From positions 1,240,001 through 1,304,000 of the forward strand of contig NZ_CP139195.1 of NCBI RefSeq assembly GCF_034057115.1: a stretch of DNA of 64,000 nucleotides. Reading direction: 5' to 3'. This document shows positions 34,542 through 42,603 of this stretch, in pieces (positions within the stretch are counted from its first letter, which is position 1; each line of letters opens with the position of its first letter). Below the pieces are notes generated by a model that had not been told where the DNA came from, did not search any database, and saw only the letters and a list, made by a program, of their open reading frames with translations. Position numbers and translations under genes: made by a program. This DNA comes from Pseudomonas sp. AN-1. GTDB lineage: Bacteria > Pseudomonadota > Gammaproteobacteria > Pseudomonadales > Pseudomonadaceae.

Positions 34542-35911
34542 GGCAGGTACTCCAGATACATCTTGCGTTCCCAGTCGGTGACCGCACCGCAGGCACGGGC
34601 CCATTCATCGGCCTTCAGGTCGCGGTACAGCTGGCTCATCTCCTCCGGCAGGGCCGCGCGCATCACCTCGCTCTGGTCGAAGGCGTTCACCGCCTCGCCG
34701 AGGGTCAGCGGCAGGCGCACCGCCGCCCCACCACCGGCATAGCTGTCCTGGCTCTCGGAGGGCCCCGGATCGATGCGGTTCTGCAGACCGTCGCGCATGG
34801 CGGCAAGCAGCAGGGCGTGGGACAGGTAGGGGTTCACGCTGGCATCGGGCAGCTTGTACTCCAGGCGACCGTTGGCCGACAGGCGTACGGTGCAGGTCTT
34901 GTTGTCCATGCCCCAGTTGATGCGGGTCGGCGCGAACAGCCCGGTGTCCCAGAAGCGCTTGTAGGAGTTGACGGTGGAAGCCATCACCATCATCGAGGCC
35001 GGCGCGTGGTGGAGCATGCCGCCCAGGGCGTGCAGGCCGATGTCGGTGAGGTGCAGCTCGCGGCGGCCGGGCTCGGCGAAGACGTTCTGCTCGCCGCGCC
35101 ACAGGCTGACGTTGTGGTGGCAGCCGTTGCCCATCGAACCGGTGCTCGGCTTGGGCATGAAGCTGGCGATCACCCCGAACTCGCGGGCGACCTGGCGGCA
35201 GATCATGCGGTAGGTGAGCAGGCGGTCGGCGGTCAGTTCGCAGGAGTCGAACATCCAGTTCAGCTCGAGCTGGCCCGGATCCTCGTAGTCGCCCTCGATC
35301 ATGTCCAGGCCCATGGCGATGGAGTACTCCATGACCTTCTTGAAGATCGGCCGCATCAGCTCGAGGTTGCCCAGGTGATAGGCGGGGCTGGCGCCGGTGC
35401 GCACCTGCACTTCCAGCTTCTCGCCGAGCCAGGACATCTCCGGCTCGCAACCGGACTTCAGGCGCAGGCCGGTATCGCGGGTGAACTCGTCGTGGGCGCG
35501 ATACAGATTGCCCCGGGCGTCGCTAGCCAGCGGCATGCCGCCGATCTCGGGACGGTGGTCCGGCTCGTACAGGCGGCAGAAGAAGGCGCCGATCGAGCGA
35601 TCCCACGGCAGCACGTTGAAGCTGGCGATATCCGGGATCGCGGTGAACTCGGCAGCCTGGGCGCCGCCACCGAGCAGCACGCCAGAGCGAGTGGTCTGCA
35701 GGTCCGTGAGTGCGGTGCGGTGGAACTGCACGCCCTTCTCCAGGTTGCGCAGCAGGTGCTTGGCCGGCACCACCTTGGCCAGCACGCGGCCGGACAGGGT
35801 GACCACCTGGTAATAGATGTACTCGACACCCGACTCACGGATTTTCGCGGCAAGGTCCGCGGCGGCGCTGGAGCTGGTGTTCAGTTCGCGGTGCAGGTCT
35901 AACGCTGTCAT
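34538..35911 (-). CDS. Glutamine-synthetase-like gamma-glutamylamide ligase
   Basis: A 457-residue member of the GlnA/PuuA superfamily. GS-type nucleotide/glutamate motifs are visible: GCEPEMSWLGEKLEV, LDMIEGDYEDPGQLELN, MPKPSTGSMGNGCHHNVSLW and NSYKRFWDTGLFAPTRINWG. It lacks the adenylylation-site loop of true GlnA, so it probably ligates glutamate to an amine (as PuuA, IpuC and gamma-glutamylmethylamide synthetase do). The ATG at 35911 has GGAG 7 nt upstream. A promoter/operator (site A) lies about 95 bp upstream. Divergent amidotransferase-type hydrolase and PuuC-like genes fit a glutamylate-oxidise-hydrolyse route. Confidence 0.88.
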   Translation of the reverse strand: MTALDLHRELNTSSSAAADLAAKIRESGVEYIYYQVVTLSGRVLAKVVPAKHLLRNLEKGVQFHRTALTDLQTTRSGVLLGGGAQAAEFTAIPDIASFNVLPWDRSIGAFFCRLYEPDHRPEIGGMPLASDARGNLYRAHDEFTRDTGLRLKSGCEPEMSWLGEKLEVQVRTGASPAYHLGNLELMRPIFKKVMEYSIAMGLDMIEGDYEDPGQLELNWMFDSCELTADRLLTYRMICRQVAREFGVIASFMPKPSTGSMGNGCHHNVSLWRGEQNVFAEPGRRELHLTDIGLHALGGMLHHAPASMMVMASTVNSYKRFWDTGLFAPTRINWGMDNKTCTVRLSANGRLEYKLPDASVNPYLSHALLLAAMRDGLQNRIDPGPSESQDSYAGGGAAVRLPLTLGEAVNAFDQSEVMRAALPEEMSQLYRDLKADEWARACGAVTDWERKMYLEYLP

Positions 35912-36001
35912 CTGGCTCTCCCGAGGCACTCTGCGTGCCGGCGAAGCAAAGAGGGGACTGGCTGGGCTGCGGCGACTGGTCATGCCGCAGCGTCGAAATC
36001 A

Positions 36002-36029
36002 ATTTAAGATATGGTTTCATATCTTTCAA
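36002..36029 (-). promoter_or_regulatory. Promoter with palindromic operator (site A) of the ligase operon
   Basis: On the minus strand TTGAAA (36029-36024), 16 nt and TTAAAT (36007-36002) form a core promoter. The spacer is a perfect 8-bp inverted repeat AAGATATG-GTTT-CATATCTT (36006-36025). The 29-bp element matches the one before the P450 gene (42380-42408) at 28 positions. A protein bound here would block RNA polymerase. Confidence 0.75.
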
Positions 36030-36137
36030 GAGGACAACGAAAAATCTCTCTGCGTCCCGCAAGCCTGCCATTTCAGGCAAACGCTGATGCCTTGGAGGAT
36101 CAGCAACAGCCTTGTCCGGCCCAGGCAGGCACTCCGA

Positions 36138-36175
36138 TTGGCAGAAAAATAAATATGAGATATGGTTTCACATGT
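36138..36175 (+). promoter_or_regulatory. Promoter with imperfect operator (site B) of the hydrolase-puuC operon
   Basis: TTGGCA (36138-36143), 17 nt and TATGGT (36161-36166) form a core promoter on the plus strand. The operator AGATATG-GTTT-CACATGT (36158-36175; right arm 5 of 7) overlaps the -10. The gabD promoter (site D) has the same -35, spacing and -10. The ATG of the hydrolase gene follows 29 nt after the site. Confidence 0.7.
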
Positions 36176-36204
36176 TTAATGTCTGACCCAGAGGTAGCAT
36201 CCCC

Positions 36205-36885
36205 ATGCAGTCCACCCGTGCCGTCGCCATCATCCATGCCGAGACCGACTCGGCCGGCAGCCTGCCGGAGCTGTTCGCCAGCCATGGCCTTAACCTGGAG
36301 GTCGTTCCCATCACCCGCGGCCTGCCCGATCCGCAGCAACTCGACCTGCTGGTGGTAATGGGCAGCCCGGAGTCCGCCTACGACCACCGCCTGCCCTGGC
36401 TGCCAGAAGAGCTGGCCTGGCTGAGGGCAGTCCAGCAGCGCGGCTGCCCGACACTCGGCATCTGCTTCGGCAGCCAGTTGCTGGCCCGCGCCCTCGGTGG
36501 CGAGGTGTACCGCAACAGCCAGCCAGAGATCGGCTGGACGCCGGTGCAGGCCGTGGAGCGTAGCGGCGCCCACGAAGGACCCTGGCTGAACTTCCACTTC
36601 GACGCCTTCACCCCGCCGCCGGGCGCCACCCTGCTCGGCCGCACCGACCTGGCGGCGCAGGCCTATCGCCAGGGCAAGGCCATGGGGGTGCAGTTCCACC
36701 CGGAAATCACCCCGGAAATGTTCGACACCTGGATCGACTACTGGCAGTGCAGCGAGGAAGGCCAGCGCTTCCTCGCCACCGCCGGCGACCTGCCCGAGCG
36801 CATGCGCGCCGAGATCGCCGAGCGCGAACCGGCCAACCGCGCGCGCTGCAGCCTGCTGCTGCGTGAATACCTCGACAGTCTCTGA
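36205..36885 (+). CDS. Class I glutamine-amidotransferase-like gamma-glutamyl hydrolase (copy 1)
   Basis: A 226-residue stand-alone GATase1 of the GMP-synthase-like type. The catalytic triad is visible: Cys87 in LGICFGSQ, His165 and Glu167 in GVQFHPEI. No synthase partner is fused or adjacent. Beside a GS-like ligase and a PuuC-like dehydrogenase, the likely job is to release glutamate from a gamma-glutamyl intermediate, as IpuF does in isopropylamine degradation or PuuD in putrescine degradation. A puuC-like gene follows after 32 nt. A paralogue lies at 38538-39269. Confidence 0.82.
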   Translation: MQSTRAVAIIHAETDSAGSLPELFASHGLNLEVVPITRGLPDPQQLDLLVVMGSPESAYDHRLPWLPEELAWLRAVQQRGCPTLGICFGSQLLARALGGEVYRNSQPEIGWTPVQAVERSGAHEGPWLNFHFDAFTPPPGATLLGRTDLAAQAYRQGKAMGVQFHPEITPEMFDTWIDYWQCSEEGQRFLATAGDLPERMRAEIAEREPANRARCSLLLREYLDSL

Positions 36886-36917
36886 CTCCCCCTACCCGCC
36901 CACACCGAGGACACCCC

Positions 36918-38411
36918 ATGACCAAGCTCACCCGCGCCGACTGGGAACAGCGCGCCAGCCGGCTCGCCATCGAGTCGCGCGCCTACATCGCCGGCCGCTA
37001 CCAGCCCGCCGCCGACGGCCGCACCTTCGCCTGCCTCAGCCCCATCGACGGCCGACAGCTGGCCGAGGTGGCCAGCTGCGACGCCGCCGATGCCGACCTC
37101 GCCGTACAGGCCGCCCGTGCCGTCTTCGAGGCAGGCGTCTGGTCCCGCCTGGCGCCGACCCGCCGCAAGACCGCGATGCTGCGTTTCGCCGATCTGCTCG
37201 AAGCACATGCCGAGGAACTGGCCCTGCTCGAGACGCTCGACATGGGCAAGCCGATCGGCGATGCCCTGGCGGTCGACGTGCCCGGCGCGGCACGCGCCAT
37301 CCGCTGGAGCGGCGAGGCCATCGACAAGGTGTACGACGAGGTGGCGCCCACCGGGCACGACGAACTCGGCCTGGTCACCCGCGAGCCGATCGGCGTGGTC
37401 GCCGCCATCGTGCCGTGGAACTTCCCGCTGATGATGGCCTGCTGGAAGCTGGGGCCGGCGCTGGCCACCGGCAACTCGGTGATCCTCAAGCCTTCGGAGA
37501 AGTCGCCGCTCTCCGCCATCCGCATCGCCCAGCTGGCGGTCGACGCCGGCATTCCCGCCGGAGTGCTCAACGTGCTGCCCGGCTACGGCCACACCGTCGG
37601 CAAGGCGCTGGCCCTGCACATGGACGTCGACTGCCTGGTGTTCACCGGCTCCACCCGCATCGCCAAGCAACTGATGGTGTATGCCGGCGAGTCGAACATG
37701 AAGCGCGTCTGGCTGGAGGCCGGCGGCAAGAGCCCGAACATCGTCTGCGCCGACGCCCCCGACCTGCGTGCCGCCGCCGAGGCTGCCGCCGCGGCCATCG
37801 CCTTCAACCAGGGCGAGGTGTGCGTCGCCGGCTCGCGCCTGCTGGTCGAGCGCTCGATCCAGGAGCGCTTCGTGCCCATGGTGGTCGAGGCGCTCGCCGC
37901 CTGGCGCCCCGGCCATCCGCTGGACCCGGACACCCGCGTCGGCGCCGTGGTCGACCGCCAGCAGCTCGACACCGTGCTTGGCTACATCGCCGCCGGCAGC
38001 GCCGAGGGCGCACAGTTGCGCTGCGGCGGCCGCCAGGTGCTGGAGGAAACCGGCGGCACCTACGTCGAGCCGACCCTGTTCGACGGGGTGAGCAACGCCA
38101 TGCGCATCGCCCGCGAGGAGATCTTCGGCCCGGTGCTGTCGGTGATCGCCTTCGACGATCTCGACGAGGCCATCCGCATCGCCAACGACAGCCCCTATGG
38201 CCTGGCCGCGGCGATCTGGACCGCCAGCCTGTCCAGGGCGCACCAGGCCGCGCGGGCGCTGCGCGCCGGCAGCGTGTGGATCAACCAGTACAACGGCGGC
38301 GACATGACCGCGCCGTTCGGCGGCTTCAAGCAGTCCGGCAACGGCCGCGACAAGTCGCTGCACGCCTTCGACAAGTACACCGAGATCAAGGCCACCTGGA
38401 TCAGGCTGTGA
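36918..38411 (+). CDS. puuC: PuuC-like aldehyde dehydrogenase (gamma-glutamyl-aminoaldehyde)
   Basis: A 497-residue NAD(P)-dependent aldehyde dehydrogenase. Catalytic residues are at the expected places: Asn169 (PWNFP), Lys191, Glu267 (LEAGGKSP) and nucleophile Cys302 (NQGEVCVAG). The N-terminal SRAYIAGRYQPAADGRTF and VWSRLAPTRRKTAMLRFADLLE match PuuC/KauB proteins, which oxidise gamma-glutamyl-aminobutyraldehyde and related aldehydes. It is downstream of the hydrolase in the site B operon. Betaine-aldehyde-type activity is an alternative. Confidence 0.88.
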   Translation: MTKLTRADWEQRASRLAIESRAYIAGRYQPAADGRTFACLSPIDGRQLAEVASCDAADADLAVQAARAVFEAGVWSRLAPTRRKTAMLRFADLLEAHAEELALLETLDMGKPIGDALAVDVPGAARAIRWSGEAIDKVYDEVAPTGHDELGLVTREPIGVVAAIVPWNFPLMMACWKLGPALATGNSVILKPSEKSPLSAIRIAQLAVDAGIPAGVLNVLPGYGHTVGKALALHMDVDCLVFTGSTRIAKQLMVYAGESNMKRVWLEAGGKSPNIVCADAPDLRAAAEAAAAAIAFNQGEVCVAGSRLLVERSIQERFVPMVVEALAAWRPGHPLDPDTRVGAVVDRQQLDTVLGYIAAGSAEGAQLRCGGRQVLEETGGTYVEPTLFDGVSNAMRIAREEIFGPVLSVIAFDDLDEAIRIANDSPYGLAAAIWTASLSRAHQAARALRAGSVWINQYNGGDMTAPFGGFKQSGNGRDKSLHAFDKYTEIKATWIRL

Positions 38412-38416
38412 TCCCC

Positions 38417-38444
38417 GGCGCCCCCGCCTGGTTGCGGGGGCGCC
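38417..38444 (+). terminator. Hairpin after puuC-like gene
   Basis: GGCGCCCCCGC (38417-38427) pairs perfectly with GCGGGGGCGCC (38434-38444). It begins 5 nt beyond the stop codon. There is no T-run, so it is terminator-like but not canonical. Confidence 0.55.
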
Positions 38445-38485
38445 TGCTTGCCCGGCTCCCACCTGCCCCACCCCACCTGCAGACG

Positions 38486-38520
38486 AAAAAAGGCGCGCAA
38501 CCCGCAAGGGATCGCGCGCC
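38486..38520 (-). terminator. Rho-independent terminator of the P450 operon
   Basis: Read on the minus strand, a GGCGCGC...GCGCGCC stem (38520-38514 with 38498-38492) with internal pairing is followed by six T (38491-38486). It lies 17 nt beyond the stop of the second hydrolase gene, the last of the P450-reductase-flavodoxin operon. Confidence 0.75.
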
Positions 38521-38537
38521 AAAGGGACGACCGGAAA

Positions 38538-39269
38538 TCAGGCCGGCACGGCGGTGCGCACGTTGGCGCGGAAGAACTCGGCGACCCAGCGGGCGATGCG
38601 CACGCTGTCGACCTCGTGCTGTTGCAGGCTGGCCAGCGCCTGGCTGGCGATCGCCTCGGGCAGCAGGCTGCCGCGGTACTTCTCGGTCAGGGCGCGGATG
38701 TAGGCCGGGGTGAACTCCGGATGGAACTGCACCGACAATGCCGGGAAACGGTAGGCCAGCACACCGTGCGGGCAGTGCTCGGAGCCGCCGATGCAGCGCG
38801 CCTCGGGCGGCAGCTCGCGAACCTGGTCCTGATGGAAGATCAGCGCGGCGCCCGCCGAGGGAGCCTGCTCCGCTGCGTAGCGGTACAGCTGCGCGCCCAC
38901 GCCCCAGCCGTTCTCGGCACGCACGGTGCGCCCGCCGAAGGCATCGGCCATGATCTGGTGGCCGAAGCAGATACCGAATACCGGTCGCTCCAGCTCGCGC
39001 AGCTGGCCGAGGAAACCGATCAGCGCCTGCATCCAGGGCAGGCCCTCGTAGCAGCTGTGCTTGGAGCCGGACAACAGATAGCCGTCGAACGCCTCCGGGG
39101 CGGGCAGCGGCCCGCCGCTCACCGGCGAGACATAGGTGAAACGGGCGCCGGGCAGCTGCGGCGCCAGCCAGCGCTCGATCATCTGCGGATAGCTGCCGAA
39201 GGTCTCTTGCAGATCGGGCGGCGTGAGGCCGTTCTCGATGATGCACAGATTCAGGGGCTGGTCGGTCAT
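38538..39269 (-). CDS. Class I glutamine-amidotransferase-like gamma-glutamyl hydrolase (copy 2)
   Basis: A 243-residue GATase1 with triad Cys101 (GICFGHQ), His183 and Glu185 (VQFHPEF). It shares fold and active site with the protein at 36205-36885, but the two are clearly diverged and sit in opposite operons. Last gene of the P450 operon, 63 nt after flavodoxin. Two hydrolases in one cluster suggest two gamma-glutamyl intermediates, or one acting on an oxidised and one on an unoxidised glutamylamide. Confidence 0.82.
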   Translation of the reverse strand: MTDQPLNLCIIENGLTPPDLQETFGSYPQMIERWLAPQLPGARFTYVSPVSGGPLPAPEAFDGYLLSGSKHSCYEGLPWMQALIGFLGQLRELERPVFGICFGHQIMADAFGGRTVRAENGWGVGAQLYRYAAEQAPSAGAALIFHQDQVRELPPEARCIGGSEHCPHGVLAYRFPALSVQFHPEFTPAYIRALTEKYRGSLLPEAIASQALASLQQHEVDSVRIARWVAEFFRANVRTAVPA

Positions 39270-39332
39270 GGAAGGGTTCCTTGTTCGTGGGGCAGGCGTC
39301 GCTGGCGGCGACGCCGGGTCGGAGCCATGGTT

Positions 39333-39773
39333 TCAGAGCTGGGCCAGCACCGTCTTCACCCAGGCCAGCGCCACGTCGCCGGGCAGCTCGCCGCTGGAGG
39401 CATCGTGCTGGCCGCGCTCGCCGACCTGGCTGGCGCCCAGCTCGATCAGCTTGTCGGCGATGATCTGGCTGCCGTTGTTGAAGGTGGCATAGAAGCTGTC
39501 GCCCAGGCCGAAGGCGGCGAAACGCACGCCGGACAGGTCCGGGCGCTCGCCGTCCAGGGCGTCGAACAGCGGCTGCGCCGAACCGGGCAGCTCGCCGTCG
39601 CCATAGGTCGAGCAGACCACCAGATAGAAGGTGTCCGCCGCGAACTCGTCGACGGTGAAGCCGGACATGTCGCGCACGACCACGTCCAGCTCGCCCTGGA
39701 GCGCCTCGCCGAGGTCCTCGGCGACCATTTCCGCATTGCCGGTCTCGGTACCGAACAGGATGGTGGTTTTCAT
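39333..39773 (-). CDS. Flavodoxin (electron carrier for the P450)
   Basis: A 146-residue short-chain flavodoxin. The FMN phosphate loop is FGTETGNAE (residues 7-15), and the isoalloxazine-binding loops CSTYGDGELPG and GLGDSFYATF are present. It lies 19 nt after the NADPH reductase and two genes after the P450, so it probably carries electrons between them, replacing the ferredoxin used by most bacterial P450s. Confidence 0.92.
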   Translation of the reverse strand: MKTTILFGTETGNAEMVAEDLGEALQGELDVVVRDMSGFTVDEFAADTFYLVVCSTYGDGELPGSAQPLFDALDGERPDLSGVRFAAFGLGDSFYATFNNGSQIIADKLIELGASQVGERGQHDASSGELPGDVALAWVKTVLAQL

Positions 39774-39792
39774 CTCGGGAACTCCATTGCAT

Positions 39793-41046
39793 TCAGGGCT
39801 GCGCGATGCGCAGCATGTCGGAAATCGTGCGGATCTTGCGGCGCTGGCGGTCCGCCGGCGCCTGTTCGAGCTCGAATGCGTCGATGCGCTTCCAGCCTTC
39901 GTAGGCCACCCGCGGCCCGGCGAATGCCGCCCCCAGGCTGGCGAAGCCCGGCTTGCCCAGGGTCAGGCTGCCGTCGCTCACCGCCTGGATGATGGCGTCG
40001 GCCACCCCGCGGGCATCGGCGCGGTTCTCCGGGATGGTTCCACGCGGGCCGCGGCGATACCAGCCGGCGCAGTACAGGCCGTGGTCGAGGCAGCCGGCGT
40101 CGAGTTCGGCGACGGCGCCGGACAGGCTGTCGCGACGCAGCGCGCCGCCAGCATCCTCGGCAAAGCCGATGGCGGTCAGCACGCTGTCGACCGCCAGTTC
40201 CAGGCGCTCGCCGCCCTGCCGGACGAAGGAGATGCCCTCGACGCCGCTGGCGCCGTGCACCCGTTCGGGCTCCCAGCCGAAGTGGAACAGTACCTGGCGC
40301 GCCCCGGTTGCCGGGCGCTCGAGCAGCTCCTGCAGGGCGCCCAGCTTGGCGGCATCCCCCTCCTCCGCGTGCAGCAGTGAGCCCTCGCCCAGGGCGAAGG
40401 TCACGTCCTGCAGCTTGCCCAGCTCGCGCAGCATCACGGTGTCGAACTTGGCCAGCATCGCCGGCGAGCGGCCGACGATGTGGATGGTCTGCGGCCGCTC
40501 GCCGGCCAGATGGGCCAGCACCGTCTCGGAGATGTCCGAGCCGGCGAACTCGTCCGCCGACTTGGCCAGCAGGCGCAGCAGGTCGATGGCCACGTTGCCG
40601 TTGCCGACTATCGCCGTGCGCCGGCCGAAGCGCGGCGCCAGCCCGACCTCGTCGGGATGGTCGTTGAAGAAGCGGGTCAGCCGCCCGGCGCCATGCACGC
40701 GCTCGAGATCGTCGCCGGGCACGCCCAGACGACGGTCCCCGTACAGGCCGGTGGCCAGCACCACGACATCGCAGGCGCCACGCAGCTCATCGAGGGCGAT
40801 ATCACGGCCGATCTCCAGGTTGCCGACGAAGCGGATGTTCTCGCGCTCGAACAGCCGGTCGAACTGCCGGGTGACCGCCTTGGTGCCCGGATGGTCGGGC
40901 GCCACGCCGTAGCGCACCAGCCCGTAGGGCACCGGCAGGCGGTCGAGGACGCTGATCTCGGCATCCGGCCAGGCCTTGCGCAGCGCCTGCGCCAGGTAGC
41001 AGCCCGAAGGGCCGGAGCCGACTATCGCGACGGTAGGACTGGCCAT
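39793..41046 (-). CDS. NADPH-ferredoxin/flavodoxin reductase (adrenodoxin-reductase type)
   Basis: A 417-residue FAD- and NADPH-binding protein of the FprA/adrenodoxin reductase family. The FAD dinucleotide fold is VAIVGSGPSGCYLAQAL (residue 6 on), followed by PVPYGLVRYGVAPDHPGTK, which is diagnostic for the family. The NADP site is AIVGNGNVAIDLLRLL, and the C-terminal FAD contact is GWYRRGPRGTIPENRADA. It starts 3 nt after the P450 stop. Confidence 0.93.
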   Translation of the reverse strand: MASPTVAIVGSGPSGCYLAQALRKAWPDAEISVLDRLPVPYGLVRYGVAPDHPGTKAVTRQFDRLFERENIRFVGNLEIGRDIALDELRGACDVVVLATGLYGDRRLGVPGDDLERVHGAGRLTRFFNDHPDEVGLAPRFGRRTAIVGNGNVAIDLLRLLAKSADEFAGSDISETVLAHLAGERPQTIHIVGRSPAMLAKFDTVMLRELGKLQDVTFALGEGSLLHAEEGDAAKLGALQELLERPATGARQVLFHFGWEPERVHGASGVEGISFVRQGGERLELAVDSVLTAIGFAEDAGGALRRDSLSGAVAELDAGCLDHGLYCAGWYRRGPRGTIPENRADARGVADAIIQAVSDGSLTLGKPGFASLGAAFAGPRVAYEGWKRIDAFELEQAPADRQRRKIRTISDMLRIAQP

Positions 41047-41049
41047 GGC

Positions 41050-42264
41050 TCAGGCCTCCGGATCGAACTTGATCGGCAGGCTCAGCGGCCCGGTGTTGCC
41101 GCTGTCCGGCAGCCAGTTCGGCTCGCCGTTGTAGGCCGGATTCCTGACCCGCTGGGCGAGCAGGGCCAGCGCCTCGGTCATGTCGCCGCGGGCGATGAAG
41201 TGGCCGATGCAGTGGTGGGCGCCGGCACCGAAGCCGAAGTGCGGCTGGCGCTTGGCGGTGATGTCGAACCCGGGGTTGTCGAACACCCGCGGGTCGGTGC
41301 CGGCGGCCTGGCTGAACAGGTGCACGGTGGTGCCCCTGGCGATATCCAGCCCCTGGAAGGTGAAGTCCTCCAGCGCCTCGCGGGTCACCCAGGTCACGGT
41401 CGGACGCACGCGCATCACCTCCTCCACCGCCGCGCGCGCCAGCTCCGGTTGCTCGCCGAGCAGCTTCCACTGTTCCGGATGCTGCAGGAAAGTGTCCATC
41501 GCCAGGGAGATCTGGTTGCGGGTGGTATCGATGCCGCCGAAGATCGCCAGCACGATCATGTCGTACAGCTCCTGGTCGCTCAGCGCCGACTTGTCCTCGG
41601 CGTTGGCCTTGACCAGTGCACTGAGGAAGTCGTCGCCCAGCCCCTGCTGCTTGACCTTCTCCACCGCCTGTACCGCATAGGCGACCAGCTTGTCGGTCGC
41701 CGCATTGATGCGCGCCTCGTCCTGCTTGAAGGTCACGCCCAGGGCCAGGCCCATGTCGGAGGCCAGCTCGGCCAGCGCGCGCCACTCGCTGGTCGGCAGG
41801 CCGAGCAGGCTGCAGATCACCTGGGTGGCGTAGGGCTCGGCGAACTGGCTGACGAAATCGCATTGGCCGTCTTTGATGAAGCCGTCGATCAGCGCGCTGG
41901 CCATGTTCTGGAAGTCCGGGGTCAGCTTGCGCACCAGCTTGGGCGCGAAGGCCGGGTTGGCCAGCCGGCGCAGGCGCGAATGATCGGCGCCCTCGCGGCT
42001 CAGCAGCATGCGCACCCACCACTCGGCGAAGCTGCCGGTGGCCTTGTTGTGCGCCGGCCAGGCGTAGCTGCCCTGGCGCAGGCGCTGGTCGCGGATCAGG
42101 TTGTTGACCTCGTCGTAGCGCAGGATGGCGATGCCGTAGGGGGTGCGGGCGAACCAGCTCTTCTCGCGCGCCTCCATGACGGCCCGCGAGCGGATGGAGA
42201 ACGCCGGGTCAGTGACGTCGAGATAGGGAGCCGATTCGAACAGGTTGCTAACGCTGGCAGTCAT
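41050..42264 (-). CDS. Cytochrome P450 of the amine cluster
   Basis: A 404-residue soluble bacterial P450. The I-helix oxygen-activation motif is GGIDTT (243-248), the K-helix ExxR is E282-R285, and the heme loop FGFGAGAHHCIG places the thiolate ligand at Cys352. The ATG at 42264 has GGAGG 5 nt upstream. It is first in an operon with reductase, flavodoxin and hydrolase under operator site C. In mycobacteria a P450 next to a GS-like gene and a GntR regulator oxidises morpholine, piperidine and pyrrolidine. A similar ring-opening or alpha-hydroxylation role is inferred; the substrate is unproven. Confidence 0.93.
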   Translation of the reverse strand: MTASVSNLFESAPYLDVTDPAFSIRSRAVMEAREKSWFARTPYGIAILRYDEVNNLIRDQRLRQGSYAWPAHNKATGSFAEWWVRMLLSREGADHSRLRRLANPAFAPKLVRKLTPDFQNMASALIDGFIKDGQCDFVSQFAEPYATQVICSLLGLPTSEWRALAELASDMGLALGVTFKQDEARINAATDKLVAYAVQAVEKVKQQGLGDDFLSALVKANAEDKSALSDQELYDMIVLAIFGGIDTTRNQISLAMDTFLQHPEQWKLLGEQPELARAAVEEVMRVRPTVTWVTREALEDFTFQGLDIARGTTVHLFSQAAGTDPRVFDNPGFDITAKRQPHFGFGAGAHHCIGHFIARGDMTEALALLAQRVRNPAYNGEPNWLPDSGNTGPLSLPIKFDPEA

Positions 42265-42380
42265 GCGCACCTCCGATGGGGATTGAAGTTGGCTGCGGTC
42301 ACGAGTCGCCGTCTCCTGGCAGCGCCCGCAGCGCCCGGCCGCGCGGTTCGCCGCTGTGGCATCGGGTTGGGACGGCTTGA

Positions 42381-42408
42381 ATTTAAAATATGGTTTCATA
42401 TCTTTCAA
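42381..42408 (-). promoter_or_regulatory. Promoter with operator (site C) of the P450 operon
   Basis: On the minus strand TTGAAA (42408-42403), 16 nt and TTAAAT (42386-42381) form the core promoter. The spacer is AAAATATG-GTTT-CATATCTT (42385-42404). It differs at one base from the ligase promoter element at 36001-36029. Confidence 0.75.
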
Positions 42409-42522
42409 TGCCCTTTTTGCCCTGCGCAGCGAATTTATTTGCCGGCGCCGACTGAATCGCCCGCCGGCATCACGCCATGGGCAGCCCCACAAGGGCCGAT
42501 CCAGCCGCTTTCGCCATGGGTA

Positions 42523-42561
42523 TTGGCATCCACAAAAACATAAGATATGGTTTCATAACAT
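42523..42561 (+). promoter_or_regulatory. Promoter with operator (site D) of the gabD operon
   Basis: TTGGCA (42523-42528), 17 nt and TATGGT (42546-42551) form the core promoter. Operator AAGATATG-GTTT-CATAACAT (42542-42561; right arm 6 of 8) overlaps the -10. The gabD ATG is 42 nt downstream. The -35, spacing and -10 are identical to those at site B. Confidence 0.7.
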
Positions 42562-42603
42562 TTAGCGTTTTCCTCACCGCCTTCATCCCGCCAGGAGTCC
42601 GCC

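Larger units (their letters stand above)
42265..42603. promoter_or_regulatory. Divergent control region between P450 and gabD
   Basis: These 339 bp hold no gene. Two copies of the amine operator lie here, site C (42385-42404, for the P450 side) and site D (42542-42561, for gabD), with centres 157 bp apart. The ligase/hydrolase region has the same two-site layout with centres 151 bp apart. Looping by one regulator between paired sites is possible. Confidence 0.7.
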
